Source: Pseudomonadota bacterium (GTDB lineage: Bacteria > Pseudomonadota > Gammaproteobacteria > Steroidobacterales > Steroidobacteraceae). Taken from it: DNA of 7,137 nt. Shown here piece by piece: positions 1-5,926 of the stretch. The stretch lies in NCBI GenBank assembly GCA_018241455.1, contig JAFEDW010000105.1, forward strand, positions 1 to 7,137. The letters are read 5' to 3'. Made by a program: the position numbers and the translations under genes. The notes under the pieces were generated by a model that worked only from the letters and a program-made list of their open reading frames with translations, had not been told where the DNA came from and made no database searches. How positions within the stretch are numbered: position 1 is the stretch's first letter; each line of letters begins with the position of its first letter.

Positions 1-494
1 CGAGCGAGCCGATCGATGCCGGCGAGCAGCCGCAGCTCGACCAGAACCACCTGCTGGTGGCGCGGCGCGGGCGCGAGGCGGGGCTCGAGCTGCAGCGTGG
101 CGGCCGCGCGATATCATTGCAGGATTGGGGCGGTGAACTGCTCGACCAGCTCGCTGGTGTGTGCGAGCTGCTCGACGCCGGCGATCCGACGCGGCGCTAC
201 CGGCGCACGCTCGACCGGCAGGCGGAGAAATTGCGTGATGCGGAATTGACGCCCTCCGCCCGGCTGCTGCGTGAACTGCGGCGCAGCACGGTTGGCTATG
301 CCGAACACGCGCGCACTCTTTCGGAGCAGCACCGCGCGCGCCTGCTCGACGCCAAGGGCCACGAACCGGCGGTACTGGCGAATTTCGCCGAAGAGGCGGC
401 CGCCTCGCTCGAGGTGCAGGCCGCGCTCGAGCGCGCCGAGCGCGGCAGCTTCGAGGAATACCTCGCGCGCACGCTCGGCCCCGATCTTGCATAG
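1..494 (+). CDS. gshA: Glutamate-cysteine ligase, C-terminal part (5' end outside window)
   Basis: This is the last 163 codons of an open frame entering from the left; the first full codon is at base 3. GshA joins L-glutamate and L-cysteine with ATP in the cytosol, the first and rate-setting step of glutathione synthesis. The tail fits the gammaproteobacterial (E. coli-type) family. REAGLELQRGG aligns with the RKPGLTLGIG segment of E. coli GshA, and LTPSARLLRELR aligns with LTFSARILRSM. Both are followed by the usual helical, Glu/Arg-rich C-terminus ending in FEEYLARTLGPDLA. E. coli GshA is about 518 residues, so roughly the N-terminal two thirds, including the ATP and substrate sites, is missing here because of the window edge, not because of damage. 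GTG at 57 could be taken for a start, but the frame is open upstream and the family match begins before it. It lies 32 bases upstream of the preferred pyc start on the same strand, so an operon is likely. Confidence 0.9.
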   Translation, partial: SEPIDAGEQPQLDQNHLLVARRGREAGLELQRGGRAISLQDWGGELLDQLAGVCELLDAGDPTRRYRRTLDRQAEKLRDAELTPSARLLRELRRSTVGYAEHARTLSEQHRARLLDAKGHEPAVLANFAEEAAASLEVQAALERAERGSFEEYLARTLGPDLA

Positions 495-514
495 CTGTGC
501 GGGCAGTTTCGTCC

Positions 515-520
515 AGGGGG
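515..520 (+). promoter_or_regulatory. Shine-Dalgarno sequence setting the pyc start
   Basis: AGGGGG at 515-520 is followed by a 6-base spacer and TTG at 527-529. No comparable purine run precedes the alternative in-frame GTG at 497. The ATG at 522 is in another frame. The site therefore argues that pyc translation starts at TTG 527, ten codons downstream of the longest possible start. Confidence 0.6.
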
Positions 521-526
521 AATGCA

Positions 527-3500
527 TTGCGCCGGATCCTGATTGCCAACCGCGGGGAAATCGCGATCCGCGTGATGCGCGCGGCCAACGAGCTCGGCAT
601 GGCCACGGTGGCGATCTATTCGCAGGAAGATCGCTTCTCGCTCCATCGCACCAAGGCGGACGAGGCCTACCTGGTGGGCGAGGGCCGCGGTCCGCTGCAG
701 GCCTACCTCGACATCGACGAAATCATCGCGACCGCGCTGCGCGCGCAGGCCGATGCAATCCATCCCGGCTACGGCTTTCTCGCCGAGAGCCCGCAGTTCG
801 CGGAAGCCTGCGCCCGCGCCGGCATCGTGTTCATCGGCCCGGCGCCCGAAACCATGCGCACGCTCGGCAACAAGGTGGCGGCGCGCGAACTGGCGGTCGC
901 GGCCGGCGTGCCGGTCATGCCGGCGACGCCGCCGCTGCCCGCCGATCCGGCGGAGTGTGCGCGCCTGGCCGCGCGCGTGGGCTATCCGCTCATGCTCAAG
1001 GCGAGCTGGGGCGGCGGCGGGCGCGGCATGCGCGTCATCGACAGCGATGCCGCGCTCGCCGAACAGTTGCCGCTGGCGCGGGCCGAGGCGCGTGCCGCCT
1101 TCGGCAATGACGAGGTCTATCTCGAGAAGCTGGTGCGGCGTGCGCGCCACATCGAGGTGCAGTTGCTCGGCGACACGCACGGCAACCTGGTGCACCTGTA
1201 TGAGCGTGACTGCACGGTGCAGCGGCGCAACCAGAAGGTGGTCGAGCGCGCACCCGCGGCTTTCCTGAGCGAGGCGCAGCGCGCCGAGCTGTGCGCGGCG
1301 GCGCTGAAGATCGGCCGCGCCGCGAAATACTGCAACGCCGGCACGGTGGAATTCCTGCAGGATGCCGACAGCGGCGCGTTCTATTTCATCGAGGTGAATC
1401 CACGCATCCAGGTCGAACACACGGTGACCGAGATGGTCACCGGCGTCGACCTGGTGAAGGCGCAGATCCGCATCGCCGCGGGCGCGCGCATCGGCGCCGC
1501 CGACAGCGGCGTGCCGCGGCAGGAAGACATCCGCCTCAACGCCTACGCGCTGCAATGCCGCGTCACGACCGAGGATCCCGAGAACAATTTCGTGCCCGAC
1601 TACGGGCGCCTCACCGCCTACCGGAGCCCGGCCGGATTCGGCGTGCGTCTCGACGCCGGCACCGCCTACGCCGGCGCGGTGATCACGCGTTCCTACGACT
1701 CGCTGCTCGTCAAGGTGACGACGTGGGCGCCGACGGCGGCGGAAGCGATCGCGCGCATGCACCGGGCGCTGTGGGAATTCCGCATCCGTGGGGTTGTGAC
1801 CAACCTGCGTTTCCTCGACCAGGTCATCACGCATCCGCGCTTCGCCAGCGGCGAGTACACCACGCGCTTCATCGACGAGACGCCGGAACTGTTCGTCGCT
1901 TCCGGGCGGCGCGACCGTGCGACGCGCATGCTGAATTTCCTCGCCGACATCATCGTCAACGGCAACCCGGAAGCGCGCGGCCGGCCCGCGCCGGTGCGTG
2001 TGGTGACGCCGCGCCTGCCGCGGCTGCCGCTGACGCCGCCGCCGGCGGGAAGCAGGCAGCGGCTCGAGCAGCTGGGCCCGGCGCGCTTCGCGCAATGGAT
2101 GCTGGAGCAGCCGCAGGTGCTGCTGACCGACACGACGATGCGCGATGCGCACCAGTCGCTGCTGGCGACGCGGCTGCGCGGCTACGACATGCTGCGCATC
2201 GCGCCGTACTACGCGCAGCTGCTGCCGCAACTGTTCTCGGTCGAGTGCTGGGGTGGCGCCACGTTCGACGTGGCGTTGCGGTTCCTCAAGGAAGATCCGT
2301 GGGAGCGGCTCGGGCGCCTGCGCGTCGCGATGCCGAACCTGCTGCTGCAGATGCTGCTGCGCTCGGCCAATGCGGTCGGCTACGCGAACTATCCCGACAA
2401 CACCGTGCGCTATTTCGTGCAGCAGGCGGCCGCCGGCGGCATCGACCTGTTCCGCATCTTCGACTCGCTCAACTGGGTCGAGAACATGCGCGTCGCGATC
2501 GACGCGGTGCTCGAATCCGGCAAGCTGTGCGAGGCGGCGATCTGCTACACCGGCAATCTCTCCAATCCCGGCGAACGCAAGTACACGCTCGACTATTACC
2601 TGAAGCTGGCCGGCGAGCTGAGGGCCGCGGGCACGCACGTGCTCGGCATCAAGGACATGGCGGGCCTGTGCCAGCCGCAGGCGGCCTACACGCTGGTCAA
2701 GGCGCTGAAGCAGGAGATCGGCCTGCCGGTGCACTTCCACACGCACGACACCAGCGGCATCGGTTCCGCCAGCGTGTTCGCGGCGATCGCCGCCGGCGCC
2801 GACGCGGTCGACGGTGCGATGGATGCGATGAGCGGCCTGACCTCGCAACCGCACCTCGGCTCGATCGCCACCGCGATGCGCCACGCGGATCGCGACCCGC
2901 AGCTCGATCCGGCGAGCCTGCGGCTGATCTCGCACTACTGGGAACAGGTGCGTAACTACTACGCCGCGTTCGAGAGCGACATCCGTTCCGGCACCTCCGA
3001 CGTGTACGTGCACGGCATGCCGGGCGGCCAGTACACCAACCTGCGCGAGCAGGCGCGCTCGCTCGGCATCGACGATACGCGTTGGCCCGAAGTGGCGCGC
3101 GCGTACGCCGAGGTCAACGAGATGTTCGGCGACATTGTCAAGGTGACGCCGAGTTCCAAGGTGGTCGGCGACCTGGCGATGATCATGGTCAGCAGCGGCC
3201 TGACGCGCGAGCAGGTGCTGGATCCGGACCACGCCGTGGCGTTCCCTTCTTCAGTGGAGCAGTTCTTCCACGGCGAACTCGGGCAACCCTACGGCGGATT
3301 TCCACCCGCGCTGCAGAAGAAAGTGCTGAAGGGCAAGCCGCCACTCACGCGGCGGCCGGGCGAGGCCCTGCCGCCGGCCGACCTGAAGGCGTTGCGCACG
3401 CAGGCGCAGGCGGCACTCGGCCATGACATCAACGACCGGCAATTCGCATCCTGGCTGATGTACCCGCAGGTGTACGCCGACTACGACGCCACACGCCGCC

Positions 3501-3961
3501 GCTATGGCGACGTGGCGCTATTGCCGACCATGGCGTTTTTCTACGGCCTCGAAGCCGGCCAGGAGATCAGCATCGACCTGGAGCCCGGCAAGACGCTGAT
3601 CGTGCGCTACGTGACGCGCAGCGAGCCGCACGAGGACGGGTCACGCACCGTGTTCTTCGAGCTCAACGGCCAGCCGCGCGACCTGCGCGTCATCGATCGC
3701 GCGGCGACGCCGAGCCGGCCGCCGCAACGGCGCATCGAGCCCGGCAATCCGCGCCACATCGGCGCGCCGCTCCCGGGCACGGTGGCGACCGTCGCCGTCG
3801 TCGTCGGGCAGAAGGTGGCGCGCGGCGACGTGGTCGTCACGCTGGAATCGATGAAGATGCAGACCGCGGTGCGTGCCGAATGCGACGGCCAGGTGAGCGA
3901 GGTGCTGGTGCGCGTCTCGAGCCAGGTCGACGCCAAGGACCTGCTGGTCGTGCTGGCCTAG
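527..3961 (+). CDS. pyc: Pyruvate carboxylase, single-chain, complete
   Basis: This biotin enzyme carboxylates pyruvate to oxaloacetate (ATP, bicarbonate) in the cytosol, replenishing the TCA cycle and feeding gluconeogenesis. It has 1144 residues from TTG 527, which is normal for the family; GTG 497 would add ten residues. TTG is preferred because of its Shine-Dalgarno sequence and because the protein then opens MRRILIANRGEIAIR like its relatives. The biotin carboxylase domain is about residues 1-450. It has a glycine-rich ATP-grasp loop (GGGGRGM, about 162-168), Lys237 in QRRNQK, and Glu289, Arg293 and Glu297 in EVNPRIQVEH. The carboxyltransferase domain is about 525-1000. It has Asp540 and Gln543 in DTTMRDAHQ, ECWGGATFD at 573-581, Arg612, Lys709 (the carbamylated lysine) in GIKDMAG, His738 and His740 in HTHDT, and Thr874 in KVTPSSK. 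The biotin carrier domain ends the chain; Lys1110 in ESMKM is the biotinylation site, 34 residues from the C-terminus. The offset of nine from Rhizobium etli numbering holds for most catalytic residues. The enzyme looks intact. It follows gshA closely. Confidence 0.96.
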   Translation: MRRILIANRGEIAIRVMRAANELGMATVAIYSQEDRFSLHRTKADEAYLVGEGRGPLQAYLDIDEIIATALRAQADAIHPGYGFLAESPQFAEACARAGIVFIGPAPETMRTLGNKVAARELAVAAGVPVMPATPPLPADPAECARLAARVGYPLMLKASWGGGGRGMRVIDSDAALAEQLPLARAEARAAFGNDEVYLEKLVRRARHIEVQLLGDTHGNLVHLYERDCTVQRRNQKVVERAPAAFLSEAQRAELCAAALKIGRAAKYCNAGTVEFLQDADSGAFYFIEVNPRIQVEHTVTEMVTGVDLVKAQIRIAAGARIGAADSGVPRQEDIRLNAYALQCRVTTEDPENNFVPDYGRLTAYRSPAGFGVRLDAGTAYAGAVITRSYDSLLVKVTTWAPTAAEAIARMHRALWEFRIRGVVTNLRFLDQVITHPRFASGEYTTRFIDETPELFVASGRRDRATRMLNFLADIIVNGNPEARGRPAPVRVVTPRLPRLPLTPPPAGSRQRLEQLGPARFAQWMLEQPQVLLTDTTMRDAHQSLLATRLRGYDMLRIAPYYAQLLPQLFSVECWGGATFDVALRFLKEDPWERLGRLRVAMPNLLLQMLLRSANAVGYANYPDNTVRYFVQQAAAGGIDLFRIFDSLNWVENMRVAIDAVLESGKLCEAAICYTGNLSNPGERKYTLDYYLKLAGELRAAGTHVLGIKDMAGLCQPQAAYTLVKALKQEIGLPVHFHTHDTSGIGSASVFAAIAAGADAVDGAMDAMSGLTSQPHLGSIATAMRHADRDPQLDPASLRLISHYWEQVRNYYAAFESDIRSGTSDVYVHGMPGGQYTNLREQARSLGIDDTRWPEVARAYAEVNEMFGDIVKVTPSSKVVGDLAMIMVSSGLTREQVLDPDHAVAFPSSVEQFFHGELGQPYGGFPPALQKKVLKGKPPLTRRPGEALPPADLKALRTQAQAALGHDINDRQFASWLMYPQVYADYDATRRRYGDVALLPTMAFFYGLEAGQEISIDLEPGKTLIVRYVTRSEPHEDGSRTVFFELNGQPRDLRVIDRAATPSRPPQRRIEPGNPRHIGAPLPGTVATVAVVVGQKVARGDVVVTLESMKMQTAVRAECDGQVSEVLVRVSSQVDAKDLLVVLA

Positions 3962-3967
3962 GGCCTG

Positions 3968-3984
3968 GCGCGCGGCCGGCGCGC
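3968..3984. terminator. GC-only hairpin between convergent genes
   Basis: GCGCGC at 3968-3973 and GCGCGC at 3979-3984 can form a 6-bp stem around a 5-base loop. It sits in the 23-base gap between the pyc stop (TAG 3959-3961) and the stop of the opposing barrel gene (TGA, 3987-3985 on the - strand). The position suits a shared bidirectional transcription end. Neither strand has a T run after the stem, so it is not a canonical intrinsic terminator. In GC-rich DNA such a short palindrome could also be chance. Confidence 0.3.
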
Positions 3985-5229
3985 TCAGTGCTGGTAGCGC
4001 AGCGCGAGCTGGTACTGCCGCTCGCGCTGGTCGAGCGGAATATCCAGGCCGCCGTATTCGCTGTCGATGCCGCGCTGCGCGACCCAGCTCTGCACTTCGA
4101 GCGCTTCCAGCGTCATGTCCCAGTGTTCATTGAAGCGGTGTTCGGCGCTCAGCGTCCAGGCATGGCCGCGATCGCCGAAGTAGGTGTTGTCGACGTAGGC
4201 GAGGAAACTGCTGGCGGTCTGTTGCGAGGCGAAGCGGTCGTAGCGCGCCGAGTAGCGCATCGAGCCGTGCAGCCAGCTCGCCAGCAGGAATTCGGAGTCG
4301 AAGCTCCAGGCGTTGATCGGCGGACCGAGACCCGCGAACGTGCGGCCGTGCAGCCACTGGCTGATCAGCGTCAACCCGGCGGTTGGCGTATAGCGCACGC
4401 CGAGGCTGTCGAAGTAGGTCTCCCAGGTGCTGTCGTTGATCCTGGCCGAGTACGGCGCGAGGTTGGCGCGGTTGTCGTAGTGCAGCGCGTGAAATTCGAG
4501 CAGGCCACGGTAATTCGCGCTGATGCCGGCGTGGTAACCGGCGCGCTTGTCCATGTCGTCGTAGAACACCGTGCGTTCGGGGTACGGATGTCCGCCGTTG
4601 GCGAAGCGTCCGAACAGCGTGCTCTGCCGGTCGGTCAGTCCCCAGCCGCGCGAGGCCAGCACCGTGCCCGCCGGATCGTTCCAGCCGAAGGCGGCCGCGT
4701 TGAAGCTGACATCGAAACTGTGGCCGTTGCTGCGGCCGAGCCAATCCAGGCTGTACTCGGTGCCGATCGTGCGCAGTTCCTCGCCGATCCAGGTGTTGAT
4801 CGCGGAGTACGTCAGCGTGTACGGAGAACCCCAGCCGCGCAAGCGGTTCTCGAGCGAGATTTCCGGATAGAAGGCGCCGAGCTTGACGCGTGAACGCCAG
4901 ATGGAATGCGGAATCGGCCGCCAGTCGACGTAGAACTCGGTCAGGTCTACTGCGTTGACGTCATGGTCGCCGTAAGCGACGGCTTCAGCGTTCAAGCGCA
5001 TCGTCTCGGTCAGGTCGGTGCGCAGGCCGGCGCGCGCCTCGCCCAGCCGCAGGCCGTCGTGCGCGGAATCGTAGCGGAGCTTGCCGAGCCCGCCATCGAG
5101 CCGCGACTCGGTACCGTCGCTCGACACGGCGCGCAGGTCCACGCTCCAGTCGAAATCGGTCGCGGCGCCGGCGGCACGCGCCAGCAGCAGCGCCGTGGCG
5201 GCGCCGAAGGTGGCTAGTAGTCGGCCCAC
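3985..5229 (-). CDS. Putative outer-membrane beta-barrel (porin-like) protein
   Basis: A 414-residue protein starting with GTG at 5229. Residues 1-22 form a plausible Sec signal peptide: Arg3, a hydrophobic stretch (LLATFGAATALLLA), then ARAAGA with a likely cut near residue 22. The mature part has no hydrophobic helix. It is rich in aromatic residues, Gly, Asn and Asp, and has many stretches of alternating polar and nonpolar residues with Tyr/Trp at the ends, such as SMRYSARYDRF, AWTLSAEHRFNEHWDMTLEAL and the terminal QYQLALRYQH. This pattern suits an outer-membrane barrel. Segments such as FYVDWRPIPHSIWRSRVKLG and GEELRTIGTE resemble, from memory, uncharacterised porin-like proteins of other proteobacteria. 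The last residue is His rather than the usual Phe or Trp. The gene begins inside the end of the cupredoxin gene (16-base overlap), with only a weak purine stretch (GCGGA) ahead of it, so translation is probably coupled. No substrate can be assigned. Confidence 0.62.
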   Translation of the reverse strand: MGRLLATFGAATALLLARAAGAATDFDWSVDLRAVSSDGTESRLDGGLGKLRYDSAHDGLRLGEARAGLRTDLTETMRLNAEAVAYGDHDVNAVDLTEFYVDWRPIPHSIWRSRVKLGAFYPEISLENRLRGWGSPYTLTYSAINTWIGEELRTIGTEYSLDWLGRSNGHSFDVSFNAAAFGWNDPAGTVLASRGWGLTDRQSTLFGRFANGGHPYPERTVFYDDMDKRAGYHAGISANYRGLLEFHALHYDNRANLAPYSARINDSTWETYFDSLGVRYTPTAGLTLISQWLHGRTFAGLGPPINAWSFDSEFLLASWLHGSMRYSARYDRFASQQTASSFLAYVDNTYFGDRGHAWTLSAEHRFNEHWDMTLEALEVQSWVAQRGIDSEYGGLDIPLDQRERQYQLALRYQH

Positions 5230-5885
5230 TTCTTGTCCGCCCCGTGGTGCATCAGCTCGGCCTTCAGCGCATGCTGCAGGCGGAAATTCGCCGTCGCTGC
5301 CGAGCCTTCCTCGACATGCAGGCGCGCCTGCAGTTGCGGGCCCGTTTCAGCGAGGCGCGCGTGCCAGATGCGCACCGTGTATTCACCGGGCGCCAGGTCG
5401 CGCAACTGCAGCGTGCCGTTGGCGCTGGTGCGCCCGAACCACGGCGAGTCGGTCACCCAGATGTAGCCGACCATGCTGTCGTGGATGTTGCAGCCGAGCG
5501 TGACCAGGCCGGCGTGGTCGAACACCACCGGTGCGTGCGCGCGCCCGGCGTACAACGCGAGCTGGAAGGGCTTCGCGCTCGAGAACGAATACACCTGGTG
5601 GCGCACCTGGTCGCTGTTCGGGAAATCGACCGCCGTGCCGGTCTGCACCACCAGCACGTCCGGCACGAACATCAGGTTGCGCTGGTCCATGACGGCCTTG
5701 GCGTTGACGGCCGGGTGCGCGGCGCCGCCCACCGGCTCGGCGATCACGACCGCGCCCTCGACCGGCTTGCCGTCGGCGCCGGTGACCGTGACCTGCAGCG
5801 CCGCCGCGGCCGCTGCCTGCGCCGGCGCGGCCAGAACCGTGCAGGCCATCACACAAGCGGCGAGTGGTGCGCTTCTACACTCCAT
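5214..5885 (-). CDS. Exported cupredoxin-like protein ('methylamine utilization protein' type)
   Basis: A 223-residue protein from ATG at 5885. Residues 1 to about 24 look like a signal peptide (Arg4, hydrophobic core, APAQA), placing the product in the periplasm. Residues 29-55 (LQVTVTGADGKPVEGAVVIAE) and about 154-203 (NGTLQLRDLAPGEYTVRIWH and onward) resemble carboxypeptidase-regulatory-like beta-sandwich strands. Between them, about 64-147 is a cupredoxin region: FVPDVLVVQTGTAVDFPNSD, then His96 in RHQVYSFS, then GCNIHDSMVGY with Cys132, His135 and Met138. That is a full type 1 copper ligand set. The C-x2-H-x2-M spacing equals that of amicyanin, the electron acceptor of methylamine dehydrogenase. 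Relatives are often named 'methylamine utilization protein', but no mau gene is visible here, so that role should not be assumed. It more likely carries electrons or binds copper in the envelope. It is the first gene of a - strand pair with the barrel gene. No clear Shine-Dalgarno precedes the ATG; Met13 (codon at 5849) is an alternative start but would shorten the signal peptide. Confidence 0.78.
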   Translation of the reverse strand: MECRSAPLAACVMACTVLAAPAQAAAAAALQVTVTGADGKPVEGAVVIAEPVGGAAHPAVNAKAVMDQRNLMFVPDVLVVQTGTAVDFPNSDQVRHQVYSFSSAKPFQLALYAGRAHAPVVFDHAGLVTLGCNIHDSMVGYIWVTDSPWFGRTSANGTLQLRDLAPGEYTVRIWHARLAETGPQLQARLHVEEGSAATANFRLQHALKAELMHHGADKKWADY

Positions 5886-5912
5886 AACTACTGTGGATTA
5901 GAGCGCCCGAAG
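5886..5912. promoter_or_regulatory. 27-base divergent intergenic region
   Basis: This gap separates the cupredoxin start (ATG, 5885 on the - strand) from the GGDEF-protein start (TTG 5913 on the + strand). It is too short to hold two full promoters, so control elements for each gene must overlap the coding part of the other. It contains the candidate -10 box for the - strand pair and a weak purine stretch (AGAG, 5900-5903) that may serve the + strand gene. I saw no convincing + strand promoter and no clear operator palindrome. Confidence 0.45.
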
Positions 5913-5926
5913 TTGACCAGCTTCAA
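5897..5926 (-). promoter_or_regulatory. Possible sigma70-type promoter for the cupredoxin-barrel pair
   Basis: Read on the - strand, TTGAAG (5926-5921; four of six match TTGACA) is followed by 18 bases and TCTAAT (5902-5897; five of six match TATAAT). Transcription would begin near 5890, about 5 bases before the ATG at 5885, giving an almost leaderless mRNA. That agrees with the lack of a Shine-Dalgarno sequence there. The -35 hexamer lies within the first codons of the divergent GGDEF gene. This is a by-eye motif match only. Confidence 0.4.

Noticed and set aside
57..494. Separate small gene starting at GTG 57
   Set aside because: The frame is open to the left edge and the GshA match begins before 57, so this is the tail of gshA and not an independent gene.
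1291..2955. 554-codon + strand frame inside pyc
   Set aside because: It is an out-of-frame reading of pyc with an Arg/Ala/Gly-rich, low-complexity product and no domain. The pyc frame explains the same DNA fully.
296..3232. 978-codon open frame on the - strand opposite gshA and pyc
   Set aside because: It is the antisense of a strongly conserved GC-rich gene. Its translation is mostly Arg, His, Ala and Gly with no recognisable domain, as expected when GC-rich third positions remove stops on the other strand.
3962..3984. Canonical rho-independent terminator between pyc and the barrel gene
   Set aside because: A 6-bp GC stem is present, but no T run follows it on either strand, so only a low-confidence hairpin is reported.
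3880..4893. 337-codon + strand frame over the pyc end and the barrel gene
   Set aside because: It overlaps two better-supported frames. The opposite-strand protein has a signal peptide and beta-strand pattern, while this one has neither.
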